The position numbers were made by a program, and so were the translations under genes. Shown here one piece after another: positions 1-7,481 of a stretch of DNA of 32,769 nucleotides. The notes under the pieces are model-generated. The model was not told the DNA's origin, made no database searches, and saw only the letters and a list, made by a program, of their open reading frames with translations. The number at the start of each line of letters is the position of its first letter. The stretch's first letter is position 1. The stretch lies in contig JBEKZL010000089.1 in assembly GCA_049509915.1 (NCBI GenBank), positions 1-32,769 of the forward strand. The letters run 5' to 3'. The stretch comes from JBEKYD01 sp049509915 (GTDB lineage Bacteria > Acidobacteriota > Terriglobia > Bryobacterales > Bryobacteraceae).

Positions 1-2
1 CG

Positions 3-2078
3 GACGTTCGTGCCGCGGGCTTCGAGACCACCCGCGTGAAAGTCGCCATCGCGGGCGGCGAAGCGCCGTTCTGGACCCTACAGTCGAAAGGCGGGCCGGC
101 CGCGCTGGACATCTTGCCGCCGGTCTTTTCCATCGACGGTGCGCGCCACACCGCCGTGCTGGTGGACGTTCGTGAAATCGCCGCGCCGGTGACGCTCCCG
201 AATGGCACGGTGGAACACCGCTACCAGGGGCGATTTCGAGACGATCCGTCGCTCTCACTCGAGCTCGACTTCCGCGCCGCCGCCGACAACCCCGTGGTCC
301 GGTTCGCCTACAAGCTGAAGAGTTCGCGGGAAAGGCGGTTGACGAAACCGGCGGGCTCGGACGACCTTACGTATCTCTCCACCTCTCTAAAGCCGTTTCC
401 GAGAGTCACCGAGGTGCGTTTGTCCGAGTTTCTGGCGCAGGTCCATAGCTACACGCTCCAGGAGTACCCGCTTGCGTCGCGGGAGTTCGATAACGAGCTT
501 GCGCCGATGGGCCCGATTCTGGCAGGTTCCGACGGGCGGCGTTCGGTGCTGATCGCATACGAACATGGCTCGCAGGTCCCCGACGCGTTCCTGCAGTTCC
601 GGCTGGCTCCCGATCGCATGGTCCGGCTTGCGGCCGCCAAAGCCAATTACCTTACCGGTCAGACACTCGGCCCCGGACACGATTTCGAAACCATATGGTT
701 CGATGCCGCGGCGGTGGAGGGAGACGAAACCGCGTTGCGAGCCGCGTTCCGCGATTTCGTTCTGCACCGGCTCGCGCTTCACAATGAAAGCCGCAAGCCG
801 TACATCTATTACAACACCTGGAATTACCAGGAGCGCAACAAGCACTGGAACGGCAAACCGTACCTGGAATCGATGAACGAAGCACGTATGCTGGCCGAAA
901 TCGATGTGGCCCACCGGATGGGAATCGACGTTTTCGTGCTCGACACCGGATGGTATGAGAAGACCGGCGACTGGCGCGTCAGCTCGGCGCGATTCCCTCG
1001 GGGGCTGGGCCCGATCAAGAGGAAGCTGGATGGCTACGGCATGAAGCTCGGACTCTGGTTCGACCCTACCGCGGCCGCCCAATCGAGCACGGCGTACCGC
1101 GACCACCCTGGCGACGCGATGAGCTGGCGCGGCCACCGCTCCGATCCCAAACCGATATGGGAAACCGAGCCCAGCTACCGCATGTGCCTGGTCAGCGGCC
1201 ACGCCGACGTCTTCGCCGATGAGCTCATCCGCGCCAATCGCGAGCTCGGCGTCACCTATTTCAAGTGGGACGCCGTCGCCCAGTACGGCTGCGATAGCCC
1301 CGATCACGGCCACGGCGACGCGGCAGTTACCTCGGAGGAGCGCGCGCAATCCTACGCATTTCAGCTTCCCCGGCAGATGGCGCGCATTGCGGAGAAACTC
1401 GAAGCGGCCTGCCCGGAAGCGATCGTCGATTTCGACGTTACCGAAAGCGGGCGGGCCTTCGGCCTCGGGTTTCTCTCGGCGGGCAAATATTTCCTCATCA
1501 ACAACGGGCCGTACTATCAGAATTACGATGTGCCCATCGATCCGGACAAAGACAACTGGAACCTGTTCTTCCACAAAGGCCCGGCGCGGACGTGGATCGC
1601 CCGTGCGCCGCTCGACTACGACAATTGGATTCCTTCGTCGCTGTTCCTCACCCACTACCTGCCTGACGATCCCTACGACTCGCAGATCGTGAATATCGCA
1701 TCGCTGATTCTGGGGCAGGACGGAATCTGGGGCGATCTGCCGCGCGTCTCGAGCCAAGGAGTCGAACTGTTCGGGCACCTGCTGGGCCTGTACAAACAGG
1801 TGCGCGACGATATGACGGCAAGTTCTCCGGTGACCTCGGGCGCGGTTTCTGGCGCATCCGAGGTACACGAGAAGATCGCAACCGGTTCCGGCCGGGGCGC
1901 CATCGTTTTGTTCTCAACCGCAACAGGGCCCCTCGAATATGTGAGCGCCGGCCGTCCCGACCGGGCGGTAACCACGACCGAAGGTGTGAGCGTTAACTTC
2001 GACGCAGCCGGCCGTGCCGTCGTGCGCGCGGCTTTCGACGAGCCTGGCGCCGCCATCGTGTTCTTCGGCGCCAGGTGA
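3..2078 (+). CDS. GH36-like alpha-galactosidase, 5' end outside window
   Basis: Likely a glycoside hydrolase of the GH36/GH27 (melibiase) clan, releasing alpha-linked galactose or a related sugar. The frame is open to the left window edge, so the N-terminus is missing; the first internal start would be GTG 36. Residue numbers below count from that GTG. An N-terminal beta-sandwich-like region of about 250 residues precedes a TIM barrel that begins near YYNTWNY. LDTGWY (D303) matches the substrate-binding strand, YFKWDAVAQ carries the expected nucleophile Asp (D412), and DFDVTESGR (D465/D467) sits where the acid/base Asp and specificity loop lie. These motifs are looser than in textbook GH36 enzymes (DDGWF, KWDMN), so substrate is uncertain. 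It ends 85 bases before the next gene on the same strand and may be cotranscribed with it. Confidence 0.8.
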   Translation, partial: DVRAAGFETTRVKVAIAGGEAPFWTLQSKGGPAALDILPPVFSIDGARHTAVLVDVREIAAPVTLPNGTVEHRYQGRFRDDPSLSLELDFRAAADNPVVRFAYKLKSSRERRLTKPAGSDDLTYLSTSLKPFPRVTEVRLSEFLAQVHSYTLQEYPLASREFDNELAPMGPILAGSDGRRSVLIAYEHGSQVPDAFLQFRLAPDRMVRLAAAKANYLTGQTLGPGHDFETIWFDAAAVEGDETALRAAFRDFVLHRLALHNESRKPYIYYNTWNYQERNKHWNGKPYLESMNEARMLAEIDVAHRMGIDVFVLDTGWYEKTGDWRVSSARFPRGLGPIKRKLDGYGMKLGLWFDPTAAAQSSTAYRDHPGDAMSWRGHRSDPKPIWETEPSYRMCLVSGHADVFADELIRANRELGVTYFKWDAVAQYGCDSPDHGHGDAAVTSEERAQSYAFQLPRQMARIAEKLEAACPEAIVDFDVTESGRAFGLGFLSAGKYFLINNGPYYQNYDVPIDPDKDNWNLFFHKGPARTWIARAPLDYDNWIPSSLFLTHYLPDDPYDSQIVNIASLILGQDGIWGDLPRVSSQGVELFGHLLGLYKQVRDDMTASSPVTSGAVSGASEVHEKIATGSGRGAIVLFSTATGPLEYVSAGRPDRAVTTTEGVSVNFDAAGRAVVRAAFDEPGAAIVFFGAR

Positions 2079-2163
2079 CGTCGGAAAGTGGATAATGAGA
2101 ATTCCAGACGCCCAAATCCCGCGAGACTGGATTTGTGGGCAATTTATCCAACAGGAGCAACTC

Positions 2164-3465
2164 ATGGCTAATTGGACGCGAAGAGGATTTCTTGGATCGC
2201 TCTCGGGGGTAGCGGCCGCAACGTCGCTTGCGGCTCAGCAGAGAGGCGGTATGCGGACCGGGCATGGACCTATCAAAATCACTGACCTTCGGTGCGCCAT
2301 CATCGGCCAGAACCCGGTCGTTCGTATCGTCACCGATCAGGGCATCTCGGGGTACGGCCAGGCCGAGTCCACCAAGCCGTATCTCAAGCCGATGGTGCTC
2401 TTCTACAAGAACTACATCCTGGGCGAAGATCCGACCGACGTCGACCGGGTGATGCTGAAGATCCGCCGGCTGGGTGCGTTCAAGCCCTGGGGTTCGGCGG
2501 TTAGCGCCATCGAAATCGCTCTCTGGGATATCGCGGGGCAGGCGGCCGGAGTACCGGTATATAAACTGCTGGGTGGGAAGATCCGGGACCGCGTCCGCGC
2601 TTACAACGGAGGCGTCCGTTTCCCCATGACCGGCCAAACGCCGCAGGACTACGCCGAGAACATGGCGAAGATGAAGGCATCCAAAGAGGGTTTTACCCTG
2701 ATCAAACAGGCGGTCGGTTTTCACAATCCGGCAATGATGCGCGCCATTCCCGGCGGCTGGTACGACGAGCCGCGCACGGGAGCGGCGCATGCCGATCGCG
2801 GCCTGATGACGGAGCGCGGCATGGAATATGTCATCGCCTGCGTGGAAGCAATGAAGAAAGTCCTGGGCGACGAAGTCGGCCTCGCCCTCGACTGCGGACC
2901 GGGCTGGACGGTGAAGGATGCCATCACCTTCGCGCGAGCGCTCGAACCCCTCCACATCGCATGGCTCGAAGACATAATCACCGGCGACTATATGCCGTAC
3001 CCCAATGCCGAAGTCTTTCGAGAAGTAACGCAGGCCACTTCCCTTCCCATTCACACCGGAGAAGAGATTTACCTGCGGGAGAACTTCAAGGATCTCATCG
3101 AAAAACAGGCCGTTAATGTTGTCGGCCCAGACCCGGAGGATGTCGGCGGGTTGGCGGAGATGAAGTGGATCGCCGAATACGCCGATCTTCACGGCATCCT
3201 CATCGCTCCCCACGGGATTTTCGACGGACTTATAGGGCTGGCCGCGCATGTTCACCTGGCCGCCGCCTTGCCGCAAAACTACATCGGCTTCGAGTATCCG
3301 GTGGGCCAGCCTGAGTGGTGGTACGACATTGTCGACGGCTTGCCCGACCCTATCATGAAACGCGGCTTCATCGACGTTTGGGACCGGCCCGGTCTCGGGG
3401 TCACGTTCAAGGTCCCGGCAGCCAAAGCGCACCTGTCGGAAGAGGACCGTAACTTCTTCGACTGA
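2164..3465 (+). CDS. Tat-exported mandelate racemase/enolase-superfamily enzyme
   Basis: Enolase-superfamily enzyme of about 433 residues, probably a sugar-acid dehydratase or racemase that abstracts a proton alpha to a carboxylate using Mg2+. The start at ATG 2164 is set by an AGGAG at 2153-2157; a longer frame opens upstream but overlaps the previous gene. The N-terminus has a twin-arginine signal (TRRGFLGSL followed by an Ala-rich stretch), pointing to export of the folded protein. In the barrel, D243 (ALDCG), E269 (WLEDI) and E300 (HTGEEIY) are the likely metal ligands. K181 (TLIKQ) lies where the general base Lys is found and H350 (APHGIFDG) is the likely opposite-face base. The specific substrate cannot be read from the sequence. 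A periplasmic enolase-superfamily enzyme is unusual, because most family members are cytoplasmic. Confidence 0.88.
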   Translation: MANWTRRGFLGSLSGVAAATSLAAQQRGGMRTGHGPIKITDLRCAIIGQNPVVRIVTDQGISGYGQAESTKPYLKPMVLFYKNYILGEDPTDVDRVMLKIRRLGAFKPWGSAVSAIEIALWDIAGQAAGVPVYKLLGGKIRDRVRAYNGGVRFPMTGQTPQDYAENMAKMKASKEGFTLIKQAVGFHNPAMMRAIPGGWYDEPRTGAAHADRGLMTERGMEYVIACVEAMKKVLGDEVGLALDCGPGWTVKDAITFARALEPLHIAWLEDIITGDYMPYPNAEVFREVTQATSLPIHTGEEIYLRENFKDLIEKQAVNVVGPDPEDVGGLAEMKWIAEYADLHGILIAPHGIFDGLIGLAAHVHLAAALPQNYIGFEYPVGQPEWWYDIVDGLPDPIMKRGFIDVWDRPGLGVTFKVPAAKAHLSEEDRNFFD

Positions 3466-3488
3466 GGCGGCGGCCCCGCGCCGCGGTG

Positions 3489-3494
3489 TATACT
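3489..3494 (+). promoter_or_regulatory. candidate -10 element of the acetamidase-family gene
   Basis: TATACT matches the sigma70 -10 consensus at five of six positions. It ends 10 bases before the ATG at 3505. No Shine-Dalgarno sequence lies between them, so the transcript would be nearly leaderless. No convincing -35 is visible; the upstream 6-bp GC hairpin (3467-3484) occupies that zone. Confidence 0.35.
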
Positions 3495-3504
3495 CGCTTT
3501 CCAT

Positions 3505-4512
3505 ATGCACCGCGTCATCATCCCACTCGCTCTTCTCTTGCCGGCGCTGCTGGGCGCTCAACCCCAGCCCATCGTTGCCGACACCTACTACCGCACCTTC
3601 TCGCACACCAACCCCGTCCTGCGCCGCATTAAGCCGGGCCAGGAGGTGGCGACCAAAACCGTCGATTCCAGCGGCCGCGACTTTCACGGCGACGTGCGCC
3701 ATCCCGAATCCGGCAATCCTCTCACCGGCCCCTTCTTCATTGAAGGCGCCGAACCCGGCGACGCCGTCCTGGTGCATCTGCGCCGCGTGCGGCTGAACCG
3801 CGACTGGGGCTACTCCGGCTACCGGCTGGGCGTCTACGCGCTTCTGCCCGAGTTCATCGAGAGCCTCTACTCCGCCAACTACAAACCCGATCTCGCCATC
3901 CCCGGCCGCTCCAACCTCGTCCGCTGGGACATCGATCTGGCGCACAATACCGTTCGACTGCGCGACCCCGTCAGCGCTGTCGTCAAAATGGAGTTCCCCG
4001 CTATCCCCATGCTCGGCTGCATCGGCGTCGCCGCCCCAGGCGATTTCGCCCCCACCTCCGGGCCTGCAGGCTCCTACGGCGGCAATATGGATTACAACCG
4101 GGTGCGCGAAGGTGCGACCGTGATTCTGCCCGTCTACCATCCCGGAGCTCTGCTCTACCTCGGCGACGGCCATGCTTTGATGGGCGATGGCGAACCGACC
4201 GGCAATGGCATCGAGACCTCCATGGACGTCGAGTTCTCCGTAGACATTGGCCCCAAAATGAGCCTCGACGGTCCGCGCCTCGAAAACGCGGAGTCCATTA
4301 TCAGCATTGGCTCCCAACCCGAATTTGTCAGCAGCCTCAACCGTGCGCTGGCTATGGCCACGACCGACATGGTCAAGTGGCTCGCCGGCGAATACAAGCT
4401 CGAACCCTGGGCGGCCCACCTCCTGGTCGCCTTCCAGGGTCAATACGATATCGTCACCGTCTCCGGTTCCATGGCTCTGCGTATCCCCAAGAAGTATCTG
4501 CCGGCCAAGTGA
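3505..4512 (+). CDS. secreted acetamidase/formamidase-family protein
   Basis: 335-residue member of the FmdA/AmdA (acetamidase/formamidase) family, which hydrolyses short amides to the acid and ammonia. A short hydrophobic signal peptide (IIPLALLLPALLGAQ) predicts export, after which the mature chain starts near QPQPIVAD. Family-like stretches include the EGAEPGDAVLVHL strand at about residues 81-93, the MLGCIGVAAPG segment near 170, and the YHPGALLYLGDGHALMGDGE segment near 212-231, where His and Asp are typical of the metal-binding active site. The start has no Shine-Dalgarno sequence and sits just downstream of a -10-like TATACT, suggesting a leaderless message. It follows the enolase-superfamily gene by 39 bases. 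Substrate is not evident; many acidobacterial paralogues of this type are uncharacterised. Confidence 0.85.
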   Translation: MHRVIIPLALLLPALLGAQPQPIVADTYYRTFSHTNPVLRRIKPGQEVATKTVDSSGRDFHGDVRHPESGNPLTGPFFIEGAEPGDAVLVHLRRVRLNRDWGYSGYRLGVYALLPEFIESLYSANYKPDLAIPGRSNLVRWDIDLAHNTVRLRDPVSAVVKMEFPAIPMLGCIGVAAPGDFAPTSGPAGSYGGNMDYNRVREGATVILPVYHPGALLYLGDGHALMGDGEPTGNGIETSMDVEFSVDIGPKMSLDGPRLENAESIISIGSQPEFVSSLNRALAMATTDMVKWLAGEYKLEPWAAHLLVAFQGQYDIVTVSGSMALRIPKKYLPAK

Positions 4513-4561
4513 CTTGGACCGTCCCCCGCAAAGGTGGGTTGGGCATCACCCCAAAGATTTG

Positions 4562-4590
4562 CTGTCAAAACCTCATCGGGCTGCGATACT
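4562..4590 (+). promoter_or_regulatory. candidate sigma70-type promoter for the small-ORF pair
   Basis: CTGTCA (4562-4567, four of six to TTGACA) and GATACT (4585-4590, four of six to TATAAT) are separated by 17 bases. The predicted start of transcription, about 4597, falls inside the palindrome that follows. Confidence 0.4.
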
Positions 4591-4592
4591 GT

Positions 4593-4604
4593 CTCTCTAG
4601 AGAG
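4593..4604 (+). promoter_or_regulatory. perfect 12-bp palindrome, candidate operator
   Basis: CTCTCTAGAGAG is a perfect inverted repeat lying directly after the candidate -10 and covering the predicted transcription start. This is a classical position for a repressor site. No regulator gene is adjacent. Confidence 0.4.
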
Positions 4605-4609
4605 CACCT

Positions 4610-4614
4610 GGAGG
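4610..4614 (+). promoter_or_regulatory. ribosome binding site that defines a 54-residue ORF
   Basis: GGAGG lies seven bases before the GTG at 4622, an optimal spacing. This is the main evidence that the short ORF is translated. Confidence 0.55.
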
Positions 4615-4621
4615 TTCTGAA

Positions 4622-4786
4622 GTGAAACTCTATCGCAGTGTGAATCCAACTCCCTGGTACGCGATCGGCCCGGATCCGCTGGATGTGCGTGCGGTCCCAC
4701 TTCGCCGCGCCCGCAATGCCGCTATTTTCGCCACTCACACGTCGGCGGATTTGGCTTTGGAAATCCCGTTCTCGGAGGCGGCGTGA
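4622..4786 (+). CDS. small protein of unknown function (54 aa)
   Basis: Short ORF starting at GTG 4622, preceded by a GGAGG at ideal spacing and by a candidate promoter and palindrome. The product begins VKLYRSVNPTPWYAIG and ends with PFSEAA. It has no Cys, no signal peptide and no clear membrane segment; the central part is Arg/Ala-rich. Its TGA overlaps the ATG of the next ORF (TGATG at 4784-4788), which suggests translational coupling. I do not recognise a family. The reality of the gene rests on the ribosome binding site, the overlap, and the absence of any other gene in this stretch. It could be a leader peptide for the downstream Cys-rich ORF. Confidence 0.5.
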   Translation: MKLYRSVNPTPWYAIGPDPLDVRAVPLRRARNAAIFATHTSADLALEIPFSEAA

Positions 4787-4923
4787 TGCTTAAGGTCATT
4801 TCCAACCACCTCCCGGAGCGGAAGAAGGGTAGGATCACCTGCCTCACCTGCAATCTGAAGGGATGCGTGGGTCGTTGCCGCTTTCAATCCGTGGAATGTT
4901 CCCAACCGAAGAAAGCGGCGTGA
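4786..4923 (+). CDS. small Cys-rich protein of unknown function (45 aa)
   Basis: 45-residue ORF whose ATG overlaps the stop of the preceding small ORF. Cysteines are at 19, 22, 27, 31 and 38 (C-x2-C-x4-C-x3-C-x6-C), in a basic context (ERKKGR before, KGCVGRCR within). Such spacing suits a small metal-binding fold, a disulphide-stabilised peptide or a modified-peptide precursor. No radical SAM, protease or ABC transporter gene lies nearby, so a peptide natural product is only a possibility. It ends 26 bases before the convergent DUF2277 gene. No signal peptide is apparent. Function unknown. Confidence 0.5.
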   Translation: MLKVISNHLPERKKGRITCLTCNLKGCVGRCRFQSVECSQPKKAA

Positions 4924-4949
4924 CGGTATTCGCGCGTCCGTCCCCGGAG

Positions 4950-5195
4950 CTATCTGGCCCCAGCCGGCGTTTCGGGTACCGCAGAGCGCCGCGCCGCGGT
5001 CGGGCCGACGGCATTGAGCAGACGGCTGCTCGACTGCGCGATCTCCTTCACGGCGCGCTCGAAGGACGCCTGGTTGGCTCTGGAGGGCTGGCGCATGCCG
5101 CTGATTTTACGAACAAACTGCAACGCGGCGGCGTTAATCTCTTCGCGCGTGGCGGGTGCTCCGGCTTGACGCAGGACTTTAATGCTTCGGCACAT
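4950..5195 (-). CDS. DUF2277 family protein
   Basis: 81-residue protein recognised from the family hallmark start MCRSIKVLR, followed by ATREEINAAALQFVRKISG and the RQPSRANQASFERAV segment. DUF2277 proteins are small, mostly helical and functionally uncharacterised; length and order of motifs here fit the family. A GGGAG about nine bases upstream supports the ATG at 5195. The C-terminal 15 residues after the core are Ala/Pro/Arg-rich and probably disordered. It is convergent with the small-ORF pair and lies downstream of an unrelated single-pass membrane protein on the same strand. Confidence 0.85.
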   Translation of the reverse strand: MCRSIKVLRQAGAPATREEINAAALQFVRKISGMRQPSRANQASFERAVKEIAQSSSRLLNAVGPTAARRSAVPETPAGAR

Positions 5196-5270
5196 AGCGG
5201 GTAACTCCCGTGGAACAGACTCTCATTCTGCCACGCCGGCGCTCCTCCCGACACTGTTTCGATTCGACCG

Positions 5271-5825
5271 CTAATTCAGCCTCCATCCTGTCACCTGGCC
5301 GTTGCCGTCTATCCGAGCGGCGATTCGGTACACGTTCGTGCGCTGCCGCGGCCAGGGATAGCTGCGATAGGTAAGCGTCAGTTTGTATTCAGCCGCCTTG
5401 AGCGGAGCATTCACGACGTAGGCGGATTCGCAACGCGCCGTGATCGCTCGCCGGCCCGGGATCTTTGCCATGATTCCCCGGATGAGAATCTTCGCATTCC
5501 TGACCGTGGAGCCGTCCGCCAGCGTCAGCTTCGAAACCTCACAACCGTATTCGACATTTGTGAGCGGCGTCACGTTCTGGTTTGAAATCCGGACCGCCAC
5601 CGAAAACGGGCTTCCAAATTGCACCTCGGCAGGCGGTTCGATCCTGGGATCGAAAACGACAGGGAAGATGAATATGACAGTCAGGAAAACTACCGCCAAA
5701 ATCGTCAATACCCGGTAAGGTCCGCGGAAGCGGGACCTCGAAGCGGGTTCTTTCGGCGGTTGGAACGCGCGTTCCGTACCCCCAGATCTCCACATTGTTG
5801 GCTCGCCTTGAACTTTAGCAAACAT
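5271..5825 (-). CDS. single-pass membrane protein of unknown function
   Basis: 184-residue protein with a charged N-terminal cytoplasmic segment, one transmembrane helix at about residues 40-60 (LTILAVVFLTVIFIFPVVF), and an extracytoplasmic domain of about 120 residues. That domain is rich in beta-type sequence (SPFSVAVRISNQNVTPLTNVEYGC) and may be an immunoglobulin-like sandwich; its two Cys (in YGCEV and ARCES) could form a disulphide. I do not recognise a named family. The start is uncertain: ATG 5825 has no ribosome binding site and ATG 5795 (MWRSGG) has only a weak AAGGCGAG upstream. It is followed after 75 bases by the DUF2277 gene, with no obvious functional link. Confidence 0.65.
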   Translation of the reverse strand: MFAKVQGEPTMWRSGGTERAFQPPKEPASRSRFRGPYRVLTILAVVFLTVIFIFPVVFDPRIEPPAEVQFGSPFSVAVRISNQNVTPLTNVEYGCEVSKLTLADGSTVRNAKILIRGIMAKIPGRRAITARCESAYVVNAPLKAAEYKLTLTYRSYPWPRQRTNVYRIAARIDGNGQVTGWRLN

Positions 5826-5987
5826 CGCGGTAGGTGGCCAGTTGGAAGCTTAACCGGAATCCTCCGGCGTCGTAGGGGTGCGAAAGATAAACGTGAGTCA
5901 AGCGCCCAATACCGGGCCGCGACCGCAAAATGAGACGGCATACAAAACCAGAAAAGCGTCGCGTCGCATGGTTTCCTGCTTGCTCTC

Positions 5988-7193
5988 CTAACGGAACAGC
6001 AATTGCGAGAAATCCCTCAAATAGAGCCGCCAGTTGATCCAGGTATGCCCGCCCTCACTCTCGTGAAACTCGTGGCGGATGTGGTGAGCCGTCAGCGTCT
6101 CCGAAAGCCGTTTGGGGCCGTCGGTGACGGTGCGGTCGTCCTTCCCCACACCGATCCAAAACAATTTGATTTGCCGGTTAGTTTTCTCGGGATCGGCGAA
6201 GAAAGCGGCATTGCGTGCGACGAAACCTGCATTCACGCCCGCGTTCACACCTTCCTGCAGCCCCATGCTGAAGACGCCGACCCAGGCGAATTTATCGACG
6301 TTCGAAGGCGCGGCCCGCAACGTCTCGGCGCCGCCCATGGAAAGGCCGGCAATCGCCCGGTTTTCCCGCGTCGCCAGTACGCGGTACGTCTTCTCCACGT
6401 GGGGAATGATGCCGGTCAGTAGATCGCTGACAAAGGCGTCGTGTAGTTTTGAAATAGTTGCGATGCGCGCGGCCAGCGCTTCCGGCGTGGCCGGGGCCGC
6501 ACCGCCGCCGCCCATCGGATTCGTGACGCCGGGCAGCGAAATACTTCCATTGGGCATCACCACGATCATCGGTTTGATCTTGCTTGACGCTAACAGGTTG
6601 TCGAGAATGAAACCGGCCCGGCCGATCGTGCTCCAACCCGAATCCTCGTCGCCCCCGCCGTGAATCAGGTACAACACCGGATACTTCTGGTTGCCGCGTT
6701 CGTACCCGGGCGGCGTGTAGACGTGCATCCGCCGAGGCTGCCCGAGCGTGGTGGAATTGTACCAGACCGCGCGCACCTCACCGTGCGGCACCGCTAGCGT
6801 GTCTTCGTACGCCGCCTCTTCGCCGGGAACCAGGAACATGCTCTCAAGGCTGGCAATCCCTTGCTTCACCATCGGGTTCTTGGGGTCGATCGTGCGCACT
6901 CCGTCGACGGTAAACGTATAGGTGTAGAAGTCCGGCACTAGCGGCCCCACCGTGATCGACCACACCCCCTGATCGTCCTTTTCCAGCGGTCCGGCGGTGC
7001 CGCGCCCCTGGGTGGCAAAATCTCCGGCGAGCGCCACCGCGCTGGCTTTAGGCGCGTAAATCCGGAACACCACCCGGTGATCCGGCAGAACCTCGGTAGA
7101 CTTCAACGTGTCGTTCGGGGTCGGTTGCCGTGGCGCCTGGGCGAATGCGGCAGATCCCATCGTCACCAACGCAACAATGCAAGCTCTGAACAT
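5988..7193 (-). CDS. secreted CE1-type esterase with N-terminal early-set domain
   Basis: 401-residue alpha/beta-hydrolase of the enterochelin-esterase / feruloyl-esterase type (CE1-like), probably cleaving ester-linked groups from plant polysaccharides or related esters. A signal peptide ends near AAFAQA. Residues about 30-125 resemble a carbohydrate-binding early-set (CBM48/E-set) domain (VVFRIYAPKASAVALAGDF). The catalytic domain shows LYLIHGGGDEDSGW, the nucleophile elbow GLSMGG with S285, D352/D353 (GVGKDDRTV) and H383 (EGGHTW), a complete triad. A Gly-rich loop (NPMGGGGAAP) interrupts the region near residue 225. AAGGAG five bases before the ATG fixes the start. It is 288 bases downstream of the propeller gene and probably has its own promoter. 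Confidence 0.88.
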   Translation of the reverse strand: MFRACIVALVTMGSAAFAQAPRQPTPNDTLKSTEVLPDHRVVFRIYAPKASAVALAGDFATQGRGTAGPLEKDDQGVWSITVGPLVPDFYTYTFTVDGVRTIDPKNPMVKQGIASLESMFLVPGEEAAYEDTLAVPHGEVRAVWYNSTTLGQPRRMHVYTPPGYERGNQKYPVLYLIHGGGDEDSGWSTIGRAGFILDNLLASSKIKPMIVVMPNGSISLPGVTNPMGGGGAAPATPEALAARIATISKLHDAFVSDLLTGIIPHVEKTYRVLATRENRAIAGLSMGGAETLRAAPSNVDKFAWVGVFSMGLQEGVNAGVNAGFVARNAAFFADPEKTNRQIKLFWIGVGKDDRTVTDGPKRLSETLTAHHIRHEFHESEGGHTWINWRLYLRDFSQLLFR

Positions 7194-7219
7194 AGTGTCT
7201 CCTTGTGCGGCAAGTCACA

Positions 7220-7225
7220 ATTATC
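7220..7225 (-). promoter_or_regulatory. weak candidate -10 of the esterase gene
   Basis: On the minus strand this reads GATAAT, five of six to the consensus, 26 bases before the start codon and upstream of the AAGGAG. No good -35 is visible. The rest of the 288-base gap (7194-7481) shows nothing I can assign. Confidence 0.25.
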
Positions 7226-7481
7226 GCGGCCGAAACCTTAGGATCGTCTGGAAAGGCGATGCGAAGGGTCCGGCCCGCAATAACTGTACCATCCGGCGCG
7301 AGTCCGAGCCGCGACCGCCAGGGAACGGTTGGCGCTGATTGGAAAAAAGATTGGATGCCCGCCTCACCGACACCGGCCGGAAGAATCGAGGTGCGGGCGG
7401 TGCCGCAAACATTGGCCGGCCCGGGACAAGCGCACGTGAACCTGGCGCCCGTTTGCCCCAGACCGTGAGACACGCCGGGCG

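Noticed and set aside
3467..3484. 6-bp GC hairpin (GCGGCG / CGCCGC) after the first enolase-superfamily gene
   Set aside because: No T-run follows and the stem is short, so it does not qualify as an intrinsic terminator.
387..4443. Long minus-strand open frames opposite the GH36-like and enolase-superfamily genes
   Set aside because: They lack family motifs, contain runs of His, Arg and Gly typical of antisense frames in GC-rich DNA, and lie opposite clearly recognised genes.
7048..7473. Minus-strand open frame across the gap upstream of the esterase
   Set aside because: It starts with GTG without a ribosome binding site and runs into the esterase in a different frame; no family recognised.
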